This document shows, piece by piece, positions 46,683-56,206 of a DNA stretch of 64,000 bases. The stretch is taken from contig CAVVIO010000099.1 in the NCBI GenBank assembly GCA_963748095.1, positions 1 through 64,000 on the forward strand. The letters are read 5' to 3'. This DNA comes from CAVVIO01 sp963748095. Its GTDB lineage: Bacteria > Bacteroidota > Bacteroidia > Bacteroidales > UBA10428. A program made the translations under genes and the position numbers. The number at the start of each line of letters is the position of its first letter. Position 1 is the stretch's first letter. The notes under the pieces were generated by a model. That model was not told the DNA's origin. It did not search any database and was given only the letters and a program-made list of their open reading frames with translations.

Positions 46683-47798
46683 TTATTGATATTTAATGAT
46701 TATTTCAACCCTCCTGTTTTTATATCTTCCTGAAGCCGTTGAATTTGTTGCAATAGGGAACTTACGTCCTTCCCCGTAACAAATTATTCTGTTTTTTGGA
46801 ATTATACCTTTAGAGGTAATATAGTTCGCCACTGCTTTGGCTCTATTGAGTGATAATTTCAGATTGTAAAGGTCGCTGCCAATATTATCTGTGTTTCCAA
46901 CAACAATTAATGAATCGACCGGGTTTTTCAGATTTTTTAACAGGGAATCCACCTTCGCCCTAAAGTAATCCGATGGTTCATAGCTGTCAAATGCGAAAAG
47001 CAGGTCATCGTACAATAATATGGTATCTTCTTTAACGATAATGTTTCTGACCGGTTTGTATTCGATATTTACACTTTTACTTCTAATATCAAATAAGGTG
47101 TCGGATACGGGGTGCCTTTGATCCATTGAATAGATAATATTTTTCACATTTTGTATGTCTTCCAGTTTATAAATACTGTTAACCGGCTTCAGTTGAACAT
47201 TATCAATATAGTATTTGCAGGTATTGTAAGCCTTTATTTTTTCCCTGATCTCTTTTTTGATCAGACTTTTATCCGGATAAAAATTACCAATAATAATAAA
47301 AAGGGCTTTATGACCTGCCACGAACTCTTTTTCGAGGTGTAGCCATTGTTTTCCTCTTTTATACTGTAATAATCTTTTATTATTTACAAATTCGATATCC
47401 GGTTGTAGTGTTAATAAAACATTAGATTGGGTATGAATTAATGTATCGGAAAAAAGTACGCCTATGCTGTTGATCATCAAATCATCCGGAGCAACATCCA
47501 TCGATAACCTGTATTTCTCACCGGTAATCAGTGTGTCTCCTAAACGAGATTCAAGGTAACTTCTTACATTGGGAACAGAAGAATTGTAAACAATAAAATC
47601 GACACAATTATTTTGCGCATTTTTGTAATAACCAGGCAGGAAAGGGGAGGTCAGCCTCCATGCCTCGGGCGAGCAGGGAGCTATAAACTCGGTGCAGATA
47701 TTAATATCCTTGAATGTACCATTCAGGATCAGATCCTGCGCGTGACAATTAAAGGAAATAAACGAGATGATCGCTATAAGTTTAAAACGTTTCATCAA
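46683..47798 (-). CDS. OmpA-family protein with N-terminal carbohydrate-binding-like domain
   Basis: Protein of 371 residues. A signal peptide (MMKRFKLIAIISFISFNCHA) is followed by an N-terminal beta domain beginning DLILNGTFKDINICTEF, a pattern shared with galactose-binding or CBM-like folds. The C-terminal OmpA domain carries VVGNTDNIGSDLYNLKLSLN, RAKAVANYITSKGI and GRYKNRRVEIIIKY, and should bind peptidoglycan. There is no beta-barrel between. It lies far from other surface genes, and the gap to nagX holds nothing recognised. Confidence 0.82.
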   Translation of the reverse strand: MMKRFKLIAIISFISFNCHAQDLILNGTFKDINICTEFIAPCSPEAWRLTSPFLPGYYKNAQNNCVDFIVYNSSVPNVRSYLESRLGDTLITGEKYRLSMDVAPDDLMINSIGVLFSDTLIHTQSNVLLTLQPDIEFVNNKRLLQYKRGKQWLHLEKEFVAGHKALFIIIGNFYPDKSLIKKEIREKIKAYNTCKYYIDNVQLKPVNSIYKLEDIQNVKNIIYSMDQRHPVSDTLFDIRSKSVNIEYKPVRNIIVKEDTILLYDDLLFAFDSYEPSDYFRAKVDSLLKNLKNPVDSLIVVGNTDNIGSDLYNLKLSLNRAKAVANYITSKGIIPKNRIICYGEGRKFPIATNSTASGRYKNRRVEIIIKYQ

Positions 47799-47876
47799 AT
47801 ATGGATATATGACTTAACGCGTTATCTACCAATGTTTATTGTTGATCAGATAATAATTTATTTTAGTTATTATTAA

Positions 47877-48395
47877 TTATTTATTCCTATGTAATTCAAT
47901 ACCCAGCAATATTTCACTATATTGTGAATAATACATTTCTACCAAATCACCCTCTTTAATGTTGTCATACATTTCTTTTTCTATATCATATCTGCAATGA
48001 TTTATAATCAGATGTAATTTCTGAATTGGTTTCATTGGCTGACCCCAAAGTTTAGGAAACAAATATCCCAGGATTGGCAAATATAATGTACCGCTTCCCG
48101 CCTCATAAATTGTCCGTTCTTCTTTTTTGTTAACTCTCTCTATTTCAATTTTTTTAGTTCCTGCCTTTAAATCTTTGTTGTAGTTCCAATTTATTAAGAA
48201 GGAAAGGAATACACAAAAAGTAATGATTCCCGAATTAATAATTAAAATTATGATCTGGCTTATACTGTTATTTGAATTTGACAGGTAAATTAAGTTAAAT
48301 AATCCTGCCAGCGTCAGAATCATAAGAGGGATAACAATTCCCGGACGCCTTTCATATTTAATTATTTTAATGTCTTTGTCTGATAGTATTATCAA
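47877..48395 (-). CDS. Small membrane protein of unknown function
   Basis: Protein of 172 residues. Two membrane helices lie near residues 19-40 and 46-68 (VIPLMILTLAGLFNLIYLSN and IIILIINSGIITFCVFLSFL). A soluble C-terminal part has YEAGSGTLYLPILGYLFPK and a Glu/Tyr-rich end. I recognise no family. It follows the SusC-like gene on the same strand with a 54-base gap and may belong with it. Confidence 0.6.
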   Translation of the reverse strand: MIILSDKDIKIIKYERRPGIVIPLMILTLAGLFNLIYLSNSNNSISQIIILIINSGIITFCVFLSFLINWNYNKDLKAGTKKIEIERVNKKEERTIYEAGSGTLYLPILGYLFPKLWGQPMKPIQKLHLIINHCRYDIEKEMYDNIKEGDLVEMYYSQYSEILLGIELHRNK

Positions 48396-48449
48396 TTCTA
48401 AAATTTTTTATGTTTTCGAATTTAGTTCTTCAATAAGTTCTCTGCAATT

Positions 48450-51104
48450 TTAATAATCAATTTTCAGCTCCAGTGAAAATGTCCTGGCACGGGGATAAGT
48501 GTAATAATCAATTCCATTCATTACTTCAGGATCCTGGCCTTTATAATTTGTGATAATAAAAGCATTTTGCACTGTTACAGCCATATGAATTCTTAATTTA
48601 TTATTCCATACATTTTTAAAAGAATATCCCAGGCTCATATAGTCCATTCTGAAAAAAGAAGCATCTTCAACATAATAATCTGAATAATACTGGGGATTGA
48701 AAAACCGGGTGTCATTTACAGAATACGATATATTCCTTAAGTAATAAGTATATCTAAAGTACATTCCCTGATAATACCCTTGTGAATTCATATAATTATA
48801 AAGATAATTTCCCAGACTTAATCTGCCTGAAAACGAGAAATCCAGGTTTTTAAAACAAAGTATTGATGAAAGACCTGCGATAAAATTTGGATCTGCCTGT
48901 TTATAATGGTACTTGTCTCCCAAATCACCTGAAATACCGCTCATGTCCCTGTCAACATAAATTCCTTCAGCAGGTTGACCTTCTTGATCATATACCTGTT
49001 GTAACATATAAAATGAATTTAAGGGATATCCGGGGCTTTGAATTTGAATACGATTTATTACAGAATTGTAAGGAAATTCATTGAGATACCCGACAAATCC
49101 GGGATTATAATTTTCCATTGAAATTATTTTATTTTTGTTATAAGAACCGTTAAAGTTTACCTGCCAGAACCAGTTCCTGGTTGAAATAACTTTCGCGTTA
49201 ACCATAAGCTCAATACCCGAATTCCTTAATTTTCCGATATTGGATAAGATATAATTGCTAAAGTTTGAGCCGGAAGGTATATATATATTCATTATCAGAT
49301 CATTACCTGTTTTGAGATAAAAATCAACAAATCCGTGTATCCGGTTTTTAAACAGTCCATAATCTATTCCTGCGTTAAAAGATGTAATTTTTTCATGTTT
49401 CAGATGGGGATCGACAGAATAATTGGAAGAAACTGAAAAAGGCCAGTAAGCCCCTGTTGAACCAAAATTCAACTGAAAAATCAGATCTGACAGACTGGTG
49501 TAGCTTTTTAAAAAAGCCTCATTCTTTATATTCCATTTAAATGTGGAAACAAAGGAAAGTTTATTTTGATTTTTTTCGACATATCTCGATTCACCTTCCT
49601 GTCGAAAAGCAAAGTTGAAAAAATATCTATATGACTTTGAATAACTGAATCTTGCAAAAGTTGATCTTTGCTCCATATTAATATTTGAATAGGAGTCATA
49701 CATTACATTAATTGGAGTGACAGAATTCGATTTGTAATGATCAGTGGTGACGGATTGATGAAATGTTGAATAACCCACTACTAGATTGAATCTGTCAGAA
49801 CCGGCCTTAAAATTTTTTGAATAATCAATAAAAAGGTCCGATTCTTGATTTTTGTAAGTTTTGTCAAGATTCTCAATAATACCCCCTCCGTAAAAATAGG
49901 TCCAGGATGCGTTAGTATCAACATTTGTACGATCTTTTATATTATAATTGTCTACTCCATAATTTAGCACAATCCTTATATCTGGGAAAAAATGCAGTGA
50001 ATAATCCAGTTTTATATTACCAATAATCCTGTTCGATTTAACCTTATCGTGTGTTTGTTCCAGCAGTGCCACTGGATTAGCAGTAGCAATTGTATTAGGT
50101 TCGCCCGATTCATATAACCATGTATAATAACCACCAAAATTGCTATTGTTAAAAACAGGCTGGGTTGGATCATAAATAACAGCATTTGTTATAGCATTTT
50201 CATTGGCAACGCTATTGTTATTGAATATCCCGTTTGCATTGATACTAATTTTCAGATGATCAGCAAAGAATACAGGAATCGCTGTGATTGATGCAGAGGT
50301 GCGGCTATATAGGGAAGTTTTCAATACCCCTTCCTGGTTAGTGTGTCCGAGTGATATTCTGTAAGGTACTTCCTTTAGAGTGCCAGAAATACTGAGATGA
50401 TGATCCTGACCCGAGGCAGTCCGATATATTTCATTTTGCCAGTCAGTATCTGAATTTCCCGGATGGGCGATAATATTTATACTATCTGCAAAATATTTAT
50501 TAAAAAGATCCCTGAATCCTCCTGCTGATAATACGTTCACTTTTTTAGGAAGGGTTGAAAATCCGAACTTACTGGAATAGGAGACTTTTAATTTTTTACT
50601 TCCTTTTTTAGTGCTTATGATTATGGCCCCGTTTGCAGCCTTTTCGCCATAAACAGCAACTGCAAAAGGTCCCTTTAAAACAGTAAAACTTTCAATGTCA
50701 TTCGGATTCAAATCCGGCTGATTGTCCATAATTATCATATTATCTACAACAATCAGCGGAGCGCTGTTAGTACAAAAAGAGGTTGCCCCCCTGTTGGTAA
50801 TTGTAAAATCACTGCCCGGCCTTCCACTGTTCGTTGAGATCATCATTCCGGGAACTTTACCGGTTATCAGTTTCAAAGGAGAAATAAGCATTCCTTTATT
50901 AAACATTGAAGAATCTAAATGGACAATTGAACCTACTGCATCATTCCTGTCAGTCAATCCATAGCCGATAACTGATTTATTAATGTAAGAACCAGAAATA
51001 TTTTCTTCATATATGCTACCAGTTTGACCTAAAACCGGATAAAAGAAAATAAGAATGAAGAATAATATTAATGATGAAGAATGAAACCTTCTACTGGAAT
51101 ACAT
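48450..51104 (-). CDS. SusC/RagA-like TonB-dependent receptor without SusD partner
   Basis: Protein of 884 residues with a signal peptide ending near VLGQ. A TonB plug follows: LKLITGKVPGMMISTNSGRP, ITNRGATSFCTNSAPLIVVD, NPNDIESFTVLKGPFAVAVYGEKAANGAIIISTKKG. After it comes a long beta-barrel ending in YTYPRARTFSLELKIDY. The usual N-terminal carboxypeptidase-like domain and TonB box are not seen: only about 40 residues precede the plug. No SusD gene is beside it. The substrate is unknown. Confidence 0.88.
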   Translation of the reverse strand: MYSSRRFHSSSLILFFILIFFYPVLGQTGSIYEENISGSYINKSVIGYGLTDRNDAVGSIVHLDSSMFNKGMLISPLKLITGKVPGMMISTNSGRPGSDFTITNRGATSFCTNSAPLIVVDNMIIMDNQPDLNPNDIESFTVLKGPFAVAVYGEKAANGAIIISTKKGSKKLKVSYSSKFGFSTLPKKVNVLSAGGFRDLFNKYFADSINIIAHPGNSDTDWQNEIYRTASGQDHHLSISGTLKEVPYRISLGHTNQEGVLKTSLYSRTSASITAIPVFFADHLKISINANGIFNNNSVANENAITNAVIYDPTQPVFNNSNFGGYYTWLYESGEPNTIATANPVALLEQTHDKVKSNRIIGNIKLDYSLHFFPDIRIVLNYGVDNYNIKDRTNVDTNASWTYFYGGGIIENLDKTYKNQESDLFIDYSKNFKAGSDRFNLVVGYSTFHQSVTTDHYKSNSVTPINVMYDSYSNINMEQRSTFARFSYSKSYRYFFNFAFRQEGESRYVEKNQNKLSFVSTFKWNIKNEAFLKSYTSLSDLIFQLNFGSTGAYWPFSVSSNYSVDPHLKHEKITSFNAGIDYGLFKNRIHGFVDFYLKTGNDLIMNIYIPSGSNFSNYILSNIGKLRNSGIELMVNAKVISTRNWFWQVNFNGSYNKNKIISMENYNPGFVGYLNEFPYNSVINRIQIQSPGYPLNSFYMLQQVYDQEGQPAEGIYVDRDMSGISGDLGDKYHYKQADPNFIAGLSSILCFKNLDFSFSGRLSLGNYLYNYMNSQGYYQGMYFRYTYYLRNISYSVNDTRFFNPQYYSDYYVEDASFFRMDYMSLGYSFKNVWNNKLRIHMAVTVQNAFIITNYKGQDPEVMNGIDYYTYPRARTFSLELKIDY

Positions 51105-51503
51105 CTGTCTGATAATTAGAAATGTTTAAAACTTTTAATCAGCAATATTTCATATTTCTTCCCTGAGATACGTCAGGTCAGCAGAATTAATATTTAACTT
51201 ATATCTACCTTTTAACGAACTAAATGTAGCAGATAATTCTAAAAAAAGCAAATTTCCGCTAACGGTCATGTTCTAATTCAATTCATCATTATGAATGGAG
51301 TAATCTAGAAATTAAAGTCAAACCATAAAATTCACATAGGTTTATCTACGTAATATAATTGCCACAGTAAAGGGGAATAGTGGTCATATAGTTGAATTAT
51401 CTTATCATTCTGTTTTTGCTTATGGATGTTCATTTCTTTCTTTTCCTGATAAAAATAATCTCTTAATAAAATAGTTATTTTTGTTAGAATATTTTATAGT
51501 AAT
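51105..51503. other. 399-base intergenic region between the receptor and ddl
   Basis: No ORF is supported. CCTGA (51162-51166) and TCAGG (51173-51177) form a short inverted repeat about 60 bases upstream of the receptor start and could be an operator. Nested inverted repeats lie at 51271-51310 (TTCTA...TAGAA outside, ATTCAT-catt-ATGAAT inside). A TATTTTTG box at 51476-51483 is a likely -7 element for ddl. Confidence 0.4.
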
Positions 51504-52478
51504 ATGAAGAAGAACATAGCAATTGTTTCCGGTGGGAACTCATCTGAGTGGGTAATTTCGGTAAAAAGTGCCCGATTGATTCTGGACAATGTAGACAGAG
51601 AATTCTTTAATCCATATGTGGTAACTATTCACGAAAAGAACTGGAGTGTAGAAGCGGATCAGCAGGCAAATATTCCGGTTGATAAAAATGATTTCAGCTT
51701 TCATTTGAAGGGAAATAAGATCAACTTCGACGCTGCCCTTGTGATGATCCATGGAACACCGGGCGAAGACGGTAAACTTCAGGGATACTTTGATATGCTG
51801 AATATACCTTACACGAGTTGCGATGTTCTTACTTCTGCCATTACCTTCAATAAGGTTTTTTGCAAGAATTACCTGGAGAAATTCGGCATATCATCGGCCA
51901 GGGGTCATTTGATAAAAAAGAATGATAATGTTGATCCTGCGCAGGTCATTGCCAAAACAGGGTTACCCTGCTTCATTAAACCCAACAACGGCGGATCGAG
52001 TTTCGGAGTTACCAAGATAAAATCTATGGATGAATTTGGTAAAGCTGTGGAAGACGCATTGAAAGAAGATGATGAGGTTTTGGTTGAGGAATTCCTGGAA
52101 GGAAAAGAAATTACTTGTGGGTTATTAAAAACTTCGAAGAAAGAATATATATTTCCAATTACTGAAATTGTGAGTAAGAATGAGTTCTTTGATTACGAAG
52201 CAAAATATACCGATGGAATGAGCGAGGAAATTACTCCCGCCCGTATATCCGATGAACTTGAAGAAGAATGTAAAAATGTATCTTCCCGTATATATGATAT
52301 TCTGAACTGTAAAGGATTGGTACGCATCGATTACATCCACAGCAAAGGGAAGCTGTATCTACTGGAAGTAAATACTATTCCCGGTATGAGTCCGAACAGT
52401 ATTGTTCCAAAACAGATCAGGGCAGCTAATCTAACCGTAAAAGATATATTGAAAGAAATATTGAAAGATATCCTTTAA
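51504..52478 (+). CDS. ddl: D-alanine--D-alanine ligase
   Basis: ATP-grasp ligase of 324 residues forming the D-Ala-D-Ala of peptidoglycan. Seen are IVSGGNSSEWVISVKSA (N-terminal motif), ALVMIHGTPGEDGKLQGYFD, IPYTSCDVLTSAITFNKVF, FIKPNNGGSSFGVTK (ATP loop), VLVEEFLEGKEITCG, the RIDYIHSKGKLYLLEVNTIPG metal site and the MSPNSIVPKQIRAA end. The AMSP-type ending and length are normal. Confidence 0.95.
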   Translation: MKKNIAIVSGGNSSEWVISVKSARLILDNVDREFFNPYVVTIHEKNWSVEADQQANIPVDKNDFSFHLKGNKINFDAALVMIHGTPGEDGKLQGYFDMLNIPYTSCDVLTSAITFNKVFCKNYLEKFGISSARGHLIKKNDNVDPAQVIAKTGLPCFIKPNNGGSSFGVTKIKSMDEFGKAVEDALKEDDEVLVEEFLEGKEITCGLLKTSKKEYIFPITEIVSKNEFFDYEAKYTDGMSEEITPARISDELEEECKNVSSRIYDILNCKGLVRIDYIHSKGKLYLLEVNTIPGMSPNSIVPKQIRAANLTVKDILKEILKDIL

Positions 52479-52537
52479 ACTATTATTACAATTATAAAAA
52501 ATGAAATACTGGTTGTTTCAATTAAATCAGTGTTTCA

Positions 52538-52669
52538 TTAAACTTCTCCAATTTTTGTAGGTTGTTCATCAGGAGGAGTAGGAGGTGTGGGATCTGGAGG
52601 AGGAGGATCTGGAACAAACATGTACCGGTTTTGAATAGAATCTAAATAAGTAAAATCTGGATGTTTCAT
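52538..52669 (-). CDS. 43-residue proline-rich peptide, unknown
   Basis: A short ORF from an ATG at 52669 to a TAA at 52538-52540. It starts MKHPDFTYLDSIQNRYMFV and then has a Pro/Asp-rich run (positions 20-37, with PDPPPPDPTPPTPPDEQP), ending KIGEV. There is no signal peptide or membrane helix. The composition differs from the AT-rich surroundings because of the CCT/CCA codons. It lies in the 331-base gap between ddl and the first CHAT gene, divergent from the CHAT gene. I cannot show that it is expressed. Confidence 0.45.
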   Translation of the reverse strand: MKHPDFTYLDSIQNRYMFVPDPPPPDPTPPTPPDEQPTKIGEV

Positions 52670-52760
52670 AATAAAAAGATTTTAATTAACTGCTGAAATT
52701 ATTTGATTGTTATTCGAAAGATACATTTTTTTCTAAAAAATTCATACCGGATTATCATAT

Positions 52761-52808
52761 ATTTCTTTCTATTTTTGTGTCAAAGGATTTTTCATACCGT
52801 TACTTAAT
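52761..52808 (+). promoter_or_regulatory. Conserved promoter/leader of the first CHAT gene
   Basis: TATTTTTG at 52770-52777 fits the TAnnTTTG -7 consensus, 31 bases before the ATG. The surrounding 48 bases are about three-quarters identical to the sequence before the second CHAT gene (56159-56206), including GATTTTTCAT and CCGTT after the box. No TTTG -33 box is seen, so another sigma factor or an activator may be involved. Confidence 0.5.
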
Positions 52809-55800
52809 ATGAAAAACAACATTATTCCACTATTACTTTTACAATTTCTGATTTTTCTGCCGGTTCAGGCATATCATCCAAATTATTCAGGCCATTATTT
52901 TGAAAACAGAGCAGATTCATTCCTCCGGTACGGGCATTACGACAGTGTGCTTTATTATTATCGAAAAGCAGAATTAAAATATGTACTGGGACATAATAAT
53001 ACCGGTATAATATCCTGTAAAATAAAGAAAGGAAATTATTTTACAGGTATGATGCAGACAGATTCTGCCGAAAAGATTGTTCATGACCTTGAAAGAAATA
53101 ATACAATTTTAAATGAAAAAAATCCGGAACTTTTCGGGTCTTTTGAACTGTTGAAAGGTTCATTATATTATGTAAAAGGGCAACCGGATAAAGCAATAGG
53201 AATTTTCACAAAATGCTTGAATCAGATATCCGATCAAACAATATATGGCAACAGACAACTATTTCTATTAAATCTTGGGATGTGCTATGAACAAAAAGAG
53301 CAGAATGATTCTGCTAATTATTATTATAATGAAGTTCTTCATGTAAAACAAATGAATAATGCTGCTGACTCACTAATGACTTTCGATATTTTTAGCCGGA
53401 TGATCCGTTTTTATGTATCACAAAGTCGTTGGGAAGAAACTGAGAAACTAATTAATTTTTGTAATGAGGTTGTAAATAATTATTCTTTGGAGAATTCCTA
53501 TAAGTCTATATTTTATTATGATGGCAAAGCGTATTATCAGTATAGAAAAATATTTTATACCAAGTCTCTATACAATATTAGTAAAGCTATACAGATATTA
53601 AATGCATATAGCGGATCCCATAATTATATGATCGGGTTAGAGTATTTTTTAAAAGCAAAGGTTTTACATCGGATGGATCAATTCGAACAGGCATTGAATT
53701 ACTACAATCTGGCAGCATCTTTTATTAAAAAGAACAAAGAACTTGATAAATATAAATCAGATTTCCTAATAAGTCTGGAAGACTGTTATTATAATCGTAA
53801 TGATTATAAAAATGCATTATTATATTGTCTGCAAAACTTGCAAACGAAGAAGCTGGAGAGTATTTTCAAAGGCCGGATATATAATACTATGGGCAATTGT
53901 TATTATATGATGGGAGATATGGATAAGGCAGAGCAATCTTACAAACTTGCAGAACGAAATTATTTAAAAGAAAGATCTCCCAGTATTAAAGGATTAATAA
54001 ATATTTATTCAAGCTTATACCTGATATATAATAAAAGGAATGATATAAAAAAACAGAGAGAATATCTCAATAAAGCATATCAGATAGCAATTACACATCC
54101 GAAAATGCTTAATATCGAATTTGGTTTCTTATATGAATATTTTACAATTTATTATAATTCTTTAGGGGATTATACTAATGCCTTGAAATACATTCAGCAG
54201 TCTCTCCATTATACTACAGACGAGTTTGAAAGCAAGAATATTTATTCAAATCCAAGTATAGAACAGATAGTATACAAAAATCTGGCTGTTGAACAATTAT
54301 TTAATAAAGCCTTTGCTCTTTATTGGTACTACAAAAAAGTAACCCACAATATTAACGATTTGAAATTCAGTCTGGAAACATACAAGTTAAGTTCAACTCT
54401 GTCAGAAAAGGTTTTTACCAGTATACTGGATGAGGATTATAAAATAAAATATGCTGCAAAAAATGTTAATACACTAAAATCAATAATCATATTAAACTGG
54501 CAGCTTTATATTAAAACCAAAAATGAAGATTACCTGGATGAAGCTTTTAAATATATAGAAAAAGAGAAAGCTATAACTTTGCTATCTTATCTGAATGATA
54601 ACCAGGCAATGAATTATGCAGGCATTCCCGACACATTGATAGCATATGAAAGAGAACTGAAAAAGAGGAAGGGAGAAATAGACTTCAAATTACAATCTGG
54701 GGAATCTATAGTGGATGAAGATATCCAATCAAAAGATGCTGTAAGATCAGAACTAAATATTCTAAATATCAAATATGAAAACCTGATCGAATTGATGGAA
54801 AAAAATTATCCTGAGTATTTTAACCTCAAATATAATTTAAAGGTGAGTTCAATTGGTGAAGTACAAAAAAGTTTGAAGAGTGATCAGGTACTGGCTGAAT
54901 ATGTGTTGGATGACAGCTATCTTTACATTTTCGTTGTTACACCTGATAGTAAAAAACTGATATGTGAGGATGATCTGCACATGAAACCGTTGATTGTAAA
55001 ACTGAATAAATTGTTATCGGGTTATAGTTACGGGGATTATGATATTGATGGATATAAATCTTTTGTAGAAGTAGCCGATACACTTTATAAGTTACTAATA
55101 AAACCATTTGAAGACCTAATACAGGGAAAACGACTGATAATAGTTCCCGATGCGGAATTAAATACGATTCCTTTCGAAGTATTGTTGACCCATAATGTTA
55201 AAAATACCAGTTATATCGATTATAAGCAATTACCCTACCTGATCTGTAAAAACCCGGTGAGTTATGCTTATTCTGCTTCTATACTGAGTTTCCAGAAAAA
55301 GGATAAAATCAGGGGGACACGTTTACTGGCTTTTGCCCCGGATTACAAAACCTGGGCTGATCGTAAGTATGCTGATAATTCAGAATACATGGTATTAAAA
55401 GGAATTGTAAATAATCTGTTGCCGGGAGCTGTCAATGAAGTAAAGGGAATCACCAAAATTTACCATGGGAAACGATTTATTGGAGATAATGCTACGGAAT
55501 CGAACTTTAAACAAGTTGCTGCAAAATACGATATTATCCACATGGCCATGCATACCGCCCTTGATGATAAAAATCCTATGTACTCCGAACTCATCTTTTC
55601 GGCTCCGGATAATAAAAAAGAAGATGGTCTGTTGCATACTTTTGAAATATACGGGATGAAGATTCCTGCCAACCTGGTGGTGTTGAGTGGCTGCAATACG
55701 GGGGCCGGACAAGTGCATCAGGGGGAGGGAATATTAAGTCTGGCACGCAGTTTTGTGTATGCCGGAAGTGCCAGCCTGATACTTACACAATGGTCGGTAG

Positions 55801-56078
55801 CAGATAAGGCAAGTTCCATCCTGATGAATTCGTTTTATGAAAATTTATCAAAAAAAGAAACGAAAGATGTAGCATTGCAACAAGCTAAACTTACTTACCT
55901 GCAAAATACTGATCCACTCAAATCGCATCCCTTTTATTGGGCGGCGTATGAAAACTTTGGTGATACACGCCCTATTTATTACAGGTCTAAAAATGAATAT
56001 ATTATTATCGGCTTTTTCAGCTTGCTGATGCTGATAGAAGTATTTTTTATCAGGAAAAAATTAAGGAAGCTTTTTTAA
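52809..56078 (+). CDS. Secreted, membrane-anchored TPR-CHAT protease-like protein 1
   Basis: Protein of 1089 residues. A signal peptide (MKNNIIPLLLLQFLIFLPVQA) is followed by a long array of TPR-like helical repeats (about 30-560; for example YYNLAASFIKK, MGDMDKAEQSYKLAERNY), a linker helix region and a CHAT peptidase domain from about 690. The CHAT dyad is intact: His915 in IIHMAMHT and Cys962 in VVLSGCNTGAG. The C-terminus has a membrane helix (IIIGFFSLLMLIEVFFI) and a basic tail KKLRKLF. This places the catalytic domain in the periplasm, anchored to the inner membrane. CHAT domains are caspase-like cysteine proteases. The substrate is unknown. Confidence 0.88.
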   Translation: MKNNIIPLLLLQFLIFLPVQAYHPNYSGHYFENRADSFLRYGHYDSVLYYYRKAELKYVLGHNNTGIISCKIKKGNYFTGMMQTDSAEKIVHDLERNNTILNEKNPELFGSFELLKGSLYYVKGQPDKAIGIFTKCLNQISDQTIYGNRQLFLLNLGMCYEQKEQNDSANYYYNEVLHVKQMNNAADSLMTFDIFSRMIRFYVSQSRWEETEKLINFCNEVVNNYSLENSYKSIFYYDGKAYYQYRKIFYTKSLYNISKAIQILNAYSGSHNYMIGLEYFLKAKVLHRMDQFEQALNYYNLAASFIKKNKELDKYKSDFLISLEDCYYNRNDYKNALLYCLQNLQTKKLESIFKGRIYNTMGNCYYMMGDMDKAEQSYKLAERNYLKERSPSIKGLINIYSSLYLIYNKRNDIKKQREYLNKAYQIAITHPKMLNIEFGFLYEYFTIYYNSLGDYTNALKYIQQSLHYTTDEFESKNIYSNPSIEQIVYKNLAVEQLFNKAFALYWYYKKVTHNINDLKFSLETYKLSSTLSEKVFTSILDEDYKIKYAAKNVNTLKSIIILNWQLYIKTKNEDYLDEAFKYIEKEKAITLLSYLNDNQAMNYAGIPDTLIAYERELKKRKGEIDFKLQSGESIVDEDIQSKDAVRSELNILNIKYENLIELMEKNYPEYFNLKYNLKVSSIGEVQKSLKSDQVLAEYVLDDSYLYIFVVTPDSKKLICEDDLHMKPLIVKLNKLLSGYSYGDYDIDGYKSFVEVADTLYKLLIKPFEDLIQGKRLIIVPDAELNTIPFEVLLTHNVKNTSYIDYKQLPYLICKNPVSYAYSASILSFQKKDKIRGTRLLAFAPDYKTWADRKYADNSEYMVLKGIVNNLLPGAVNEVKGITKIYHGKRFIGDNATESNFKQVAAKYDIIHMAMHTALDDKNPMYSELIFSAPDNKKEDGLLHTFEIYGMKIPANLVVLSGCNTGAGQVHQGEGILSLARSFVYAGSASLILTQWSVADKASSILMNSFYENLSKKETKDVALQQAKLTYLQNTDPLKSHPFYWAAYENFGDTRPIYYRSKNEYIIIGFFSLLMLIEVFFIRKKLRKLF

Positions 56079-56158
56079 TTTTTTATTACCTGCTGCAATA
56101 TCTAATTTTTCCTGTTAATTAAGATTCATTATAATAGCGCCACTCAATTTTATCATTT

Positions 56159-56206
56159 ATTTATTTCTATTTTTGTGCACCATGATTTTTCATGCCGTTT
56201 TTAAAG
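56159..56206 (+). promoter_or_regulatory. Conserved promoter/leader of the second CHAT gene
   Basis: TATTTTTG at 56168-56175 lies 31 bases before the ATG at 56207, the same spacing as in the first CHAT gene. The 48-base segment copies the upstream sequence of that gene, so regulation was probably duplicated with the gene. Confidence 0.5.
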
